Part shown: one piece after another, positions 37,811-45,801 of the stretch
Layout of the letters: each line of letters opens with the position of its first letter
How positions within the stretch are numbered: position 1 is the stretch's first letter
NCBI GenBank assembly: GCA_003260345.1
Contig: MORC01000002.1
Span: 117,284 to 181,283, forward strand
Length of the DNA stretch: 64,000 nucleotides
Source of the DNA: Candidatus Gracilibacteria bacterium GN02-873
GTDB lineage: Bacteria > Patescibacteriota > Gracilibacteria > BD1-5 > UBA2023
Direction of reading: 5' to 3'
Translations under genes and position numbers: made by a program
Notes under the pieces: generated by a model
The model's input: the letters and a program-made list of their open reading frames with translations, nothing else
What the model was told of the DNA's origin: nothing
Databases searched by the model: none

Positions 37811-37840
37811 TTAAAAAATCCCCAATGGGGGATTTTTTAT
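37811..37840. terminator. Bidirectional terminator
   Basis: AAATCCCC-AAT-GGGGGATTTTTT hairpin between convergent genes; overlaps the peroxiredoxin stop. Confidence 0.85.
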
Positions 37841-38469
37841 TCGAGTTCTTCAGCTACTTTTCCAGCGATTTTGATAGATGGTTTCAAAACTTTAGCACCA
37901 ACTGCCCATTTTGCAGGGCAAGCAGTTCCAGGATTTGCTGCCATAAACTGCAATGCTTCAATTTTTCGTACCAACTCGTCACTATTTCGACCAAGTGGCC
38001 CAGAAGTGATTTCGATTCCACGACACATTCCGTGAGGGTCAATGATAAATGTTCCGCGAGCAGAAGTTCCATCGGCATTCAAAACGCCGTACGCTTCAGA
38101 AATTTCAAGATTTCGATCAGAAATCATGGTATAAGGGAAATTTTTCATCAACCCTTCGCTTCCAACCCAAGCTTTATGAGAAAAAGCTGAATCTGTCGAA
38201 ATCGCAAAAATTGTTACACCCATATCGTCAAATTTTTCTTTTGCGTCCGCCAAATCCTTTAATTCTGTTGGACAAACAAATGTAAAATCTCCAGGATAGA
38301 AAAACAAAACCGTCCATTTTCCTTTCAAATCATCGGTAGAAACCTTCACGATATCGTCTTTATTTGGATTGTACGCTTGTGCATCAAATCCGTGCGCTCG
38401 TTCGTCGATTTTTACAGAAGAATAGAAAATATTTTCCTCTTCATGAGAGTGTCCGCAACATTCTGACAT
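37837..38469 (-). CDS. Peroxiredoxin (AhpC/Prx1 type)
   Basis: 210 residues. Peroxidatic Cys in DFTFVCPTEL (Cys66), resolving Cys in GTACPAKW, Arg in the usual position. The N-terminal extension MSECCGHSHEEE is unusual: a CC-H-H cluster that could bind metal. Reduces peroxides at the cost of thiols. Part of a local oxidative/iron group with Dps and a Fur-family regulator, with which it shares a palindrome upstream of the promoter. Confidence 0.92.
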   Translation of the reverse strand: MSECCGHSHEEENIFYSSVKIDERAHGFDAQAYNPNKDDIVKVSTDDLKGKWTVLFFYPGDFTFVCPTELKDLADAKEKFDDMGVTIFAISTDSAFSHKAWVGSEGLMKNFPYTMISDRNLEISEAYGVLNADGTSARGTFIIDPHGMCRGIEITSGPLGRNSDELVRKIEALQFMAANPGTACPAKWAVGAKVLKPSIKIAGKVAEELE

Positions 38470-38510
38470 AATAAAATTTTTAAAAATTAAATGTTCCATT
38501 GAACCGAACC

Positions 38511-38538
38511 ATTTTATAAAAATTTTTTAAAAAATCAA
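38511..38538 (-). promoter_or_regulatory. Peroxiredoxin promoter
   Basis: Minus strand: TTGATT (plus 38533-38538), 16-bp spacer, TAAAAT (plus 38511-38516). The operator palindrome begins 3 bp upstream of the -35. Confidence 0.55.
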
Positions 38539-38541
38539 GAC

Positions 38542-38564
38542 AAAATGAGACAAAATCTCATTTT
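38542..38564. promoter_or_regulatory. Palindromic operator upstream of peroxiredoxin
   Basis: Perfect 9-5-9 inverted repeat with core TGAGA-N5-TCTCA. The same core and geometry recur at 39512-39534 between dps and the Fur-like gene. Confidence 0.65.
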
Positions 38565-38580
38565 TATATTTCAAAAATCA

Positions 38581-38631
38581 TAGAAATTCTTACAAAATTT
38601 ATTTTAACAAATCTAGAATTTCTATTATAAT
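38581..38631 (+). promoter_or_regulatory. Promoter region with 10-bp inverted repeat
   Basis: TAGAAATTCT (38581-38590) and its exact complement AGAATTTCTA (38615-38624) lie just before TATAAT (38626-38631). This could be a further operator for the small membrane protein gene. Confidence 0.45.
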
Positions 38632-38661
38632 ATCCTCACTCAACCAACCAAGGAGAAAATC

Positions 38662-38811
38662 ATGTCCATTTCAATGTTTGTATTGTATGCTCTCGCTTTT
38701 GTAGCTGGAGTCTTCATTCTCATTGTAATATGTGCTGTCATTGGTGCATATCTGGAATTTTGAGACGATCTTCTGGATTATGCGTGGCCAATGGGAGAGG
38801 GGGGGAGTTAG
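38662..38811 (+). CDS. Small membrane protein with strong Shine-Dalgarno
   Basis: 49 residues: MSISMFVLYALAFVAGVFIL... one transmembrane helix, then an acidic tail (EFGDDLLDYAWPMGEGGS) that crosses one UGA. Preceded by AAGGAG at 8-nt spacing, by far the clearest ribosome-binding site in the window; most genes here start after plain T-rich sequence. No family recognised. Sits between peroxiredoxin and Dps. Confidence 0.6.
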
Positions 38812-38989
38812 TATAAATCCCCTAATTTTCTTTGTAATAGTTGCATATTGTTATCTGTTTTTGGTAGGAAAAAATGACTACAGGTGTTATAATTTTCTCG
38901 GGTTAATTGTTTTAGTGCTTATTTCTTCTAAGCCCATTGATATGGGTTCGCTTGAAGATAGAAATAAACATCAGGATAACGATTTTTAA
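38780..38989 (+). CDS. Possible small membrane protein overlapping the previous gene
   Basis: 69 residues from ATG at 38780 in another frame, overlapping the 49-residue gene by 32 nt. Two hydrophobic stretches (INPLIFFVIVAYCYLFLVG and YNFLGLIVLVLISS). The stop lies at the edge of the following terminator, which favours it being real. It could also be the second half of a single frameshifted gene. Confidence 0.4.
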   Translation: MRGQWERGGVSINPLIFFVIVAYCYLFLVGKNDYRCYNFLGLIVLVLISSKPIDMGSLEDRNKHQDNDF

Positions 38990-39017
38990 AAAAGAGGTCA
39001 AATGACCTCTTTTGCTT
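38987..39017. terminator. Bidirectional terminator
   Basis: AAGAGGTCA-AA-TGACCTCTTTT hairpin between the small membrane protein and dps. Confidence 0.88.
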
Positions 39018-39449
39018 TTATTGAACTCCTGGTTTCGTCATGGCACGAAGCATCCATACTTTTTTATCCAAAGTAGTTACCAAGCCAATATACATATCTT
39101 GAGTAATGGCGTCATCTTCATCTGGAATCCAAGAACGAATTTCATTTGCCATTGTTTCGATGTCTTCGAGCAATACTGCCACCATTTTGCTTGAAGGAAT
39201 AGTTTCTTCTTCTTTAAAATGAGAAATTTCAAGCATTTTTGCATATGTTGCCACAGGATAGGCATTGAGAGCGCGAATGCGTTCCGCGAATTCGTCTACT
39301 TCATCAGAGAAAAAATCATACAATTCTCCAAAAAATTCGTGGTAATCCAAAAATCCAGGACCTTCCACATTCCAGTGACAAAGACGAGTTTTTTGAGCAA
39401 GCACCGTCATATCTGCGATGATGTGATTGAGTCGATTAAGAGTTTGCAT
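39018..39449 (-). CDS. dps: Dps family ferritin-like DNA-binding protein
   Basis: 143 residues. Ferroxidase-site pattern of Dps: CHWNVEGPGFLDYHEFFGELYDFFSDEVDEFAERIRAL (His, His, Asp, Glu). It stores iron using peroxide as oxidant and protects DNA. The N-terminal tail is short. Divergent from the Fur-like regulator, with the palindromic operator between the two promoters. Confidence 0.92.
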   Translation of the reverse strand: MQTLNRLNHIIADMTVLAQKTRLCHWNVEGPGFLDYHEFFGELYDFFSDEVDEFAERIRALNAYPVATYAKMLEISHFKEEETIPSSKMVAVLLEDIETMANEIRSWIPDEDDAITQDMYIGLVTTLDKKVWMLRAMTKPGVQ

Positions 39450-39479
39450 AGGTTTATATAAAAAATAAAATGCTCACAC

Positions 39480-39507
39480 AGTGTATCACTTTTTTTTCGA
39501 AAGTCAA
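39480..39507 (-). promoter_or_regulatory. dps promoter
   Basis: Minus strand: TTGACT (plus 39502-39507), 16-bp spacer, TACACT (plus 39480-39485). The operator lies 4 bp upstream of the -35. Confidence 0.65.
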
Positions 39508-39511
39508 ATTT

Positions 39512-39534
39512 ATTATGAGAATTTGTCTCGTAAT
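39512..39534. promoter_or_regulatory. Shared operator between dps and the Fur-family gene
   Basis: Inverted repeat ATTATGAGA-N5-TCTCGTAAT, one mismatch from a perfect palindrome. Core TGAGA-N5-TCTC matches the peroxiredoxin operator. Confidence 0.65.
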
Positions 39535-39539
39535 AGCTC

Positions 39540-39567
39540 TTGATTTTTTAGAAAAAATGTGCATAAT
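39540..39567 (+). promoter_or_regulatory. Promoter of the Fur-family gene
   Basis: TTGATT (39540-39545), 16-bp spacer, CATAAT (39562-39567). Transcription starting about 7 nt later would begin at or beside the ATG at 39574, predicting a leaderless mRNA. Confidence 0.55.
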
Positions 39568-39573
39568 GCGCGC

Positions 39574-39915
39574 ATGCGAACTCATCAGTATAGAGAAATC
39601 ATCTTGAAAACTTGTCATTGTCGCCATCTTTCGGCGGACGATATTTTTGAGGAGATTCAAAAAACTCATCCAAAAGTTGGCCGTGCGACGATTTATCGCA
39701 ATATTGAAAAAATGTTTGAAGAAAATTTGTTGCGCAAAATTCCTGGCCCAAATTGTAAAAATTATTTTGAATCCAACGACGAACCGCACGCACATTTGGT
39801 GGATGATCGTTCCAAAATTTTTTGTGATTTTCCGATAGAAAACATTAATCTCAAAAATTTACCAGAAGGTTATGAAGTCGCGGAAATCTGCATTCATATC
39901 AAAAAAACTTTATAA
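39574..39915 (+). CDS. Fur/PerR family transcriptional regulator
   Basis: 113 residues. Winged helix in the first two thirds (HLSADDIFEEIQKTHPKVGRATIYRNIEKMFEENLLRK) with the family signature GRATIYRN, then a shortened dimerisation part (HAHLVDDRSKIFCDF). It lacks the usual CxxC zinc pair (only isolated Cys remain). Its neighbours, Dps and peroxiredoxin, suggest a PerR-like peroxide regulator, but Fur is possible. Confidence 0.85.
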   Translation: MRTHQYREIILKTCHCRHLSADDIFEEIQKTHPKVGRATIYRNIEKMFEENLLRKIPGPNCKNYFESNDEPHAHLVDDRSKIFCDFPIENINLKNLPEGYEVAEICIHIKKTL

Positions 39916-39923
39916 TTTGATTT

Positions 39924-40646
39924 ATGTCAGAAATTATTTCTCTCAAAAATATTACCAAAAATATTGGTTGACACGAAATTTTGAAAAATATTTCCTTTTC
40001 GGTTGAAAAAGGGGATGTTTTTGGTTTTATCGGGCCAAATGGCGCTGGAAAAACCACGACACTTAAAACGATTTTGGGAATTATTGAGCCAACTTCGGGC
40101 GAGGTGAGAATTTTTGGTGAGAATCCACAAAATATTTCTGTCAAAAAACGTATCGGTTTTATGCCGGAAAATACGTATTTGTACAAATATTTGACGGGCG
40201 ATGAATTTTTGGATTATGCGGCTGGATTTTATGACATTTCCAAAGAAAGAATCGCTGAACGAAAAAATTGGGTTTTAAAAAAAGTTGGATTGGAAGAGGC
40301 TCGTGCGCGCCGACTTTCGACCTATTCTAAGGGAATGTTGCAGCGAATTGGGATTGCACAGGCGATTTTGCATGACCCAGAATTGATTTTTTTGGATGAG
40401 CCAATGTCGGGACTTGATCCAATCGGTCGAAAAATGATTAAAGATTTACTTTTAGAACTCAAAAAATCTGGAAAGGCGATTTTTTTGAATTCTCATATTT
40501 TGCCTGATGTGGAAGCAGTTTGTGATAAATATGCGATTATTGTGAGTGGAAAAATTCTCAAGCAAGGTGTGATGAAAGAATTGCCAGAATCGCTTGAAAA
40601 TATTTTTATGCAAACTCTTGAAGGTGAAAAAATTGATGTTCAATAA
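39924..40646 (+). CDS. ABC transporter ATP-binding protein
   Basis: 240 residues. Walker A GPNGAGKTT, signature LSTYSKGMLQRIG, Walker B LIFLDEPMSGLDP, H-loop NSHILPDVEAV. ABC-2/DrrA-like exporter ATPase. A UGA at 39969 encodes the Gly in NIG-HEIL; under code 11 the first 18 residues would be lost. No permease is adjacent; the ABC-2 permease at 15461-16222 is a candidate partner. Starts 8 nt after the Fur-like gene. Confidence 0.92.
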
Positions 40647-40651
40647 TATTT

Positions 40652-41296
40652 ATGAAAAAATTATTTTTATTTGTCATCTGTGTAGGAATTATTCTGATGT
40701 TGCCGTGGATGCTCATTTCATTTGCGACGACAGGCATGATTTATACGAATGTAGATGATGTGCCTGCGCGAAAATATGGCTTACTGCTGGGAACAAGCCC
40801 TGGTGCGCAGAATAGTAATTTGTTTTTTAGTACGCGCATTGAAGCGGCAAAAATTCTCTACGAAAAAGGGAAAATCGAGTATATTATTGTGTCTGGTGAC
40901 AATTCTACGAGCTCGTACAATGAGCCACTTTATATGAAAACCGAACTCGAACGTCGTGGCGTTGCAACCGATAAAATCGTGATGGATTATGCGGGATTTC
41001 GTACGCTTGATAGCGTACTTCGTGCGAAAGAAATTTTTTCGCTCACGGATGATATTACTATTATTTCTCAACCTTTTCATCTTGAGCGCGCACTTTTTTT
41101 AGCGAAATTTCATAAAATTAATGCCATTGGATTTGGTGCGGCTGATGTGAGCCTCAAGTATGGTTTGCAAACATATATTCGTGAAATCGGTGCGCGTTGG
41201 CTTGCGATGTATGACGCGATTCGTGGAACGCAGGCGACAGTTCTTGGTGATAAAGTAGAAATTTCTGAAAATGCTGAAAAAAATATTTCTGAATAA
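40652..41296 (+). CDS. SanA/YdcF-like DUF218 membrane protein
   Basis: 214 residues. N-terminal anchor (4-26), then the DUF218 fold: GLLLGTSPGAQNSNLFFSTRIEAAKILYEKGKIEYIIVSGDN, TLDSVLRAKEIF, ISQPFHLERALFLAK. SanA affects envelope permeability in enterobacteria; the biochemical function is not settled. 5 nt after the ABC ATPase. Confidence 0.85.
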   Translation: MKKLFLFVICVGIILMLPWMLISFATTGMIYTNVDDVPARKYGLLLGTSPGAQNSNLFFSTRIEAAKILYEKGKIEYIIVSGDNSTSSYNEPLYMKTELERRGVATDKIVMDYAGFRTLDSVLRAKEIFSLTDDITIISQPFHLERALFLAKFHKINAIGFGAADVSLKYGLQTYIREIGARWLAMYDAIRGTQATVLGDKVEISENAEKNISE

Positions 41297-41326
41297 TAAA
41301 AATCTCCCTCGGGAGATTTTTATTTG
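41297..41326. terminator. Bidirectional terminator sanA-like / mnmA
   Basis: AAATCTCC-CTC-GGGAGATTTTT hairpin between convergent stops. Confidence 0.85.
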
Positions 41327-42354
41327 ATGATTCCACTTCCAATAACGATATCATCTTGATATATTACGCAGATTTGTCCGGAAGCAATGGCGCGCTGTGG
41401 CTCGTCAAACTCTACGATATAACCGCTATTTTCTGTTTCAGAAATGTGACATACTTGATCTTCTTGACGATAACGAATTTTGGCTGAATATTTTTTTGAC
41501 AAATCTGGAATTTTCCCCACAAAATCAATGATTTCACATTTTTTGGAAAAAAGCGCCAAATCTTCCGCAGTTCCAACGGTAATCGTATTTTTTTGAGTAT
41601 CTTTGGCGACCACAAAAAGTGCTGGTCCACCACCGATTTTAATCCCCTTTCTTTGACCGATGGTAAAGGAAAAAGCGCCTTCGTGCTCACCCAAAATATT
41701 CCCGTTCAAATCGATAATTTTTCCAGGTTTTTTTTGTAATTTTTTTGCGAGGAATTCTTTCATCGGGATTTTTCCAATAAAACACAATCATTGTGAGTCT
41801 TTACGCTCTGCGTTCGGTAAATTTGCTTCTTTGGCGATTTTTCGTACTTCGGATTTTTCTAGATGTCCAATGGGGAAAATGGCTTTGGAAACCTGAAATT
41901 CTGAGAGTCGGGATAAAAAATATGATTGATCCTTGTTTGGATCGAGCCCCTTTTTGATGTAATTATTTTCGATTTGTGCATAGTGCCCAGTCGCGATTTT
42001 ATCGTATCCAAGCGACAAAGCCTCCTCTAGAAAAAGGTCAAATTTCACCAAATTGTTGCAAAAAACGTCAGGATTTGGTGTGCGTCCAGCCTCATATTCA
42101 CGATAAATATAGTCAATAATTCGACTTTCATATTCATCGCGATAGTCAAAAGTAAAAAATGGCAACCCCAAAAAATCCGCCACTTTTCGTGCTTCGGCGA
42201 GATCAATTTTGGTGGTGCAATTTTCATTTTCTTCGTCCAAATAGTTGATCATAAAGCCACAATGCACTTCGTGTCAGGCTTGTTTGAGTAGGTATGCGGA
42301 CACGGCAGAATCGACACCACCAGAGAGTCCGACCAAAATTTTAAGTTTTTCCAT
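41320..42354 (-). CDS. mnmA: tRNA-specific 2-thiouridylase
   Basis: 344 residues. PP-loop LVGLSGGVDSAVSAYLL, first catalytic Cys in TPNPDVFCNNLVKF, second in KDSQ[UGA]LCFIGK. The family reads KDSTGICFIG at that place, so the UGA at 41788 must be Gly; another lies in KQA[G]HEV. Thiolates U34 of Lys/Glu/Gln tRNAs. Under code 11 the gene falls into three pieces. Confidence 0.96.
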
Positions 42355-42417
42355 AATTATTTTTTGTGATTATAATGATTTTTTGATAATTGTAAATTTT
42401 TTCAAAAATCATTTTTC

Positions 42418-42447
42418 CATCAAAAAATCCCCAAAAGGAGATTTTTA
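42418..42447 (-). terminator. proS terminator
   Basis: Minus-strand TCTCC-TTTT-GGGGA hairpin then U run, overlapping the proS stop. Confidence 0.75.
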
Positions 42448-44130
42448 AAATTGTACGAATTCTTCGCTTCCATCAAAATGTTTCACTTCATACCCGCCTT
42501 TTTCCACGGTTTTTGGTGTGATGGCGATGCGAGTGGGAATTCCCCAAAGTTCGCAGTCTGAAGCCTTTTGTCCGAATCAAAATTTTGAGCCCATGCGGTC
42601 GTCAAGAATGACACTTTTTCCTTCTTTTTCCAATTTTTCTGCGAGATTTTTTGCAGCTTCAATATTATTTTCGCCTAAAACCAAAATATATACATCGTAT
42701 GGGGCTACACCTTTTGGCCATTTGATGCCTTTTTCTGTCATAAAATATTCTGCCATCACGCCCATCAAACGAGAAACACCAATTCCATAACAACCCATTT
42801 CGATTCGCGGATTTTCTTGATTATTCTCATCGGTAAAGGAGATTCCGAATGGTTTTGAATATTTGTCGCCGAGATAAAAAATGTTTCCTACTTCACTCGC
42901 GTTGCGGAAAGTAAGTTTTTCGCCCGCAACATTTCGAGAAGTAAATCCTTCTTTTGGCTCGTTAAAATCAGCAAATTCTGTAATCGCCAAATCAGAAATA
43001 TTTACATTTTTGGTGGATTTTGCAAGGGCGTTCGCGCCCGCAAAATAATTTTTTGCCGAATGGAGGCTCTCATCTGCGAAAACATCGAGCGGAAGATTGG
43101 CTTCCTTGAGTGGCGTTGCAAAGCCGCGAATCGTCCCAATTTTTTCAAGTTCTGCTTCATCCACGAGCTCAAAATTTGGCGTGCCATAATAATTTTTGAC
43201 AAAATTTCGAACCTTAATTTCATTAACATCCAAGTCTCCACGAATCACAATCGCAAAATATTTTCCATTTTCTGAACGATAAATCACGGTTTTAAGCATT
43301 TTCCAGGTTGGATTTTCAAAATATTCCGCCATTTTTTCCATCGTTACAATCTCTGGAATGCTGTCCAAATATTGCATTTTTTCTTCCGCGTCGGCGATAT
43401 TTTTTTCGTCCGCAATTCCGCTCGCGAGCTCGAGATTGTAGCAATATCCAGAAGAATCTTGCACGATGATATCTTCACCAATTGGCAAAAAAGTCTGAAA
43501 TTCGTGAGAATTTTTATCAGAAATCGTTCCACCATCCGCGTCCGCAATTACTGTATCGGCTCCAAGTCCAAGCCGATCATAGATTCGCAAATAAATTTTT
43601 TTCACTTCCGCATAAAAATTCTCAAAATCTTCTACGCTCGCGTGGAACGAATAGGCATCATTCATAATAAATTCGCGCCCACGAAGAAGTCCTGATTTTG
43701 CGCGCTTTTCGTTGCGGAATTTTTTTTGTGTATGATATACACATGTTGGCAAATCTTTGTATGACTGGATAAATTCCGTCATAATATTGGTGACATTTTC
43801 CTCATTGGTTGGTGCAATTCGGTATTCAGTATTTCCCCAGCCCGGCACTTTAAAATATTCTGGAATATCCCATCGACCCGTTATTTCCCAGATTTCTCGT
43901 GGCGTCAAAATCGTCATGAGCATTTCGTGCCAGCCGGCCTTGTCGAGCTCTTCGTGAATAATTTTTTCAATATTCGCGAGAACGCGGTAACCCATCGGCA
44001 AAAATTCGTACGCGCCCGCCATTGCCTGACGAATGTATGAACCTTGCAACAAAAGGCTTGTAGAACGATTGTCAGAAACTTTTGGTTGTGTTTTGAGAGT
44101 TTTGAAAGGAAAAGTTGAAAGTTTTAACAT
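42445..44130 (-). CDS. proS: Prolyl-tRNA synthetase
   Basis: 561 residues, bacterial type. Class II motif 1 around GYRVLANIEKIIHEELDKAG, motif 2 FRNEKRAKSGLLRGREFIMNDAYSFH, a central insertion (about 220-385) of the editing type, motif 3 EMGCYGIGVSRLMG, and the C-terminal anticodon domain. A UGA at 42577 would remove the last 44 residues (ending SEEFVQF); it is read as Gly. Overlaps the preceding 84-residue gene by 7 nt and lies behind a candidate proline attenuator. Confidence 0.95.
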
Positions 44131-44378
44131 AGGAAAAAATTAGGAATGAGTAATATTTTGGAAATTTTTTTTTGATTAAGCTTACCGCGGCCGCGTTTTT
44201 TGTTTTTGAGAAAAATTTCGTTGCCCTCGATTTTGTTGATATTTGGCTCTAACGACAGAATATCAAAAACCGCTTTTTGTGTGAGGTTTTGCTGATTGAT
44301 AGCGCGAGAATCCACCGCGATTTGAAGAATTTTTTGTCCAAATTCAGAAAGTTTTTCAATTTTTGGTATCGTATTCAT
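44124..44378 (-). CDS. Hypothetical protein cotranscribed with proS
   Basis: 84 residues, basic at the C-terminus (KKRGRGKLNQKKISK). N-terminal helical part MNTIPKIEKLSEFGQKILQIAVDSRAIN. The stop overlaps the proS start, suggesting translational coupling. No family recognised. Sits directly after the attenuator hairpin. Confidence 0.65.
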   Translation of the reverse strand: MNTIPKIEKLSEFGQKILQIAVDSRAINQQNLTQKAVFDILSLEPNINKIEGNEIFLKNKKRGRGKLNQKKISKILLIPNFFLC

Positions 44379-44393
44379 AATAAAATTTTTAGA

Positions 44394-44462
44394 AAAATCC
44401 CCCAGAAAGCATGACTCTCGTGGGGGATTTTCGATACGCAAAAACTACCTTTCGAGAGTCGA
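44394..44462 (-). promoter_or_regulatory. Candidate transcription attenuator upstream of proS
   Basis: In the minus transcript: hairpin A CCTTTCGA-CTC-TCGAAAGG (plus 44445-44463), then a terminator hairpin with 10-bp stem AAAATCCCCC/GGGGGATTTT and U run (plus 44394-44431). GACTCTCG inside hairpin A is the exact complement of CGAGAGTC in the terminator loop, so the two hairpins can be exchanged for a third pairing. The proS operon begins right after it. Confidence 0.65.
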
Positions 44463-44504
44463 AAGGGGTGAGGGAACAAGGTATGCGAAGCAAATCTTTG
44501 TCAT
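44445..44504 (-). CDS. Leader peptide with proline codons
   Basis: 19 residues, MTKICFAYLVPSPLSTLER, ending TAG. It contains CCC TCA CCC immediately upstream of hairpin A and ends inside it. Position and proline content before a prolyl-tRNA synthetase gene fit a stalling leader peptide. No strong Shine-Dalgarno, as for most genes here. Confidence 0.6.
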   Translation of the reverse strand: MTKICFAYLVPSPLSTLER

Positions 44505-44582
44505 AAAATATTTTTTCTCATTATAATTTTTTTCAGAAAAAGTCAAATTTTCTTCCTTTATAGTATTATAATTTTTATAACA

Positions 44583-44612
44583 AAAAAATCTCCGAAGAGA
44601 ATTTTTTAATTT
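44583..44612. terminator. Terminator hairpin at the prophage edge
   Basis: AAATCTC-CGAA-GAGAATTTTTT, T/A runs on both sides; could end transcription from either side of the chromosome/prophage junction. Confidence 0.65.
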
Positions 44613-44615
44613 TTG

Positions 44616-44700
44616 TGGTCGGGGTAGCTGGACGAATATAGAACAACTAAGATCACCACTCATCCGCCTCTTGGTTTACTTAAAGGATGATAAAATTTTT
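44616..44700. other. Unassigned GC-rich segment at prophage junction
   Basis: An 80-bp stretch of higher GC with GTGGT/ACCAC complementarity. Read on the minus strand it ends CCAGCTACCCCGACCA, like the T-arm and acceptor 3' end of a tRNA with CCA, but no 5' half is present. It could be an attachment-site remnant, a small RNA, or neither. Confidence 0.35.
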
Positions 44701-44723
44701 GAAAAATTAAACAAATTGCTTTC

Positions 44724-44762
44724 AAAATGCACTTAATCAATATGGTTATGTGCATTTTTTCT
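44724..44762. terminator. Terminator at the left end of the prophage
   Basis: AAATGCAC and GTGCATTTTTT stem around a 17-nt loop. Confidence 0.7.
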
Positions 44763-44885
44763 AATGAAATAAAAAATTATAAATACTACAATAATTCATA
44801 CAAATGTCAAAATAAGTGATTCCGTGGATGTAGCAGGTGGGTTGTAATCCAATTCAGGATTAGGAAAAAATGCTATGATGTCCAT
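44733..44885 (-). CDS. Small membrane protein, last gene of lysogeny cluster
   Basis: 50 residues: extracytoplasmic-type start (MDIIAFFPNPELDYNPPATS), one transmembrane helix containing a UGA-Gly (LILTFVGIIVVFIIFYFI), basic end. 1 nt after the stop of the secreted Ser/Tyr-rich protein, so the same transcript. No family recognised. Confidence 0.55.
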
Positions 44886-44886
44886 A

Positions 44887-45789
44887 CTATAATCCAAGAT
44901 CCTTTTCAATTTGAATTTGCGTTGCTAAATCAATGCGCCCAGTTTGTCAAATACCTTTATCCGACTGATATGCTCGTAATGCTCGCAATACTTCAATAGT
45001 CATAATTCCGTCAATATCTCCTGTGTAGAATCCTTTTTGGGCAAGGAATTTTTGTAGATTCATAACAGAGTCAGCATATGCGCCGAGGGTTGTAGTTTTA
45101 ATATTGTTTCCATCAATATCAGCCCTTTGCACTGTTGCTGGTGTGGCAGCTTCTGTTGACGCTACTGGTGTTGTGGAAATTGTTGAAGTTGTAGGTGTTG
45201 TTGGGGTTGACCGAATTGATGGTTTGATTGAGTCAATAGTTGTAGAATAGTTTATGTAAGGGGTAATTGACTGATCATACCGTGTTGTATTCTCGTTTGT
45301 GCTATATTGGTTTTCAGAATTCTGGTATTGGTTATATCCGCCAGTGGAATTGTCATAACTTGAATAAGAATATGAAGAAGGGGTATAAGTAGAATCTGAA
45401 TAAGAAGATGAATATGAAGAAGGGGTATAAGTATAGCTTGAATAAGAGGATGAAGAAGGGGAATATGATGGACTATAATTTTTGTATGTGTTATTGTAGG
45501 AATAATTATTATACAAGTATCCATCAGGATTTGTGCGATAATGTCCACTTACATATGTACCATCCTTGCGATAGTATCCACGTACATAATGGCTGCCTGG
45601 GTTGCTATATGATGAATAAGAAGAGGAATATGATGGTTTATATGATGAGGATGATCATCATGATGAGCCTCGATAGTATCCATTTACATAAGTTCCGTTT
45701 TTTCGGTAATATCCACGCACATATCCAGCATTCGCTACTGGTGTGAGAATTGAAAGAAGTACAGCAGCCGCCGTAATAAGTTTTTTCAT
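44887..45789 (-). CDS. Secreted Ser/Tyr-rich protein with PG-binding domain
   Basis: 300 residues. Signal peptide MKKLITAAAVLLSILTPVANA-G. Two YVRGYYRKNGTYVNGYYR-type repeats (about 24-42 and 72-90) separated and followed by Ser/Tyr/Thr low complexity, then a C-terminal peptidoglycan-binding domain (NLQKFLAQKGFYTGDIDG...RAYQSDKGIGQTGRIDL). Three UGA-Gly codons. It is likely displayed on the host wall; in a prophage this suggests lysogenic conversion, for example blocking or altering adsorption. The PG-binding end resembles the chromosomal protein at 5291-6442. Confidence 0.78.
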
Positions 45790-45801
45790 AAAAATAAAAG
45801 G

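Noticed and set aside
44394..44663. T-box riboswitch upstream of proS
   Set aside because: No AGGGUGGNACCGCG T-box sequence or specifier-loop stem I; the leader peptide and competing hairpins explain the region better.
44616..44700. Signal recognition particle RNA, tmRNA or 6S RNA
   Set aside because: Lacks the GGAAGCAG-type SRP loop and the tmRNA tag frame and ends. Only the 3' tRNA-like end is recognisable, so it is left unassigned.
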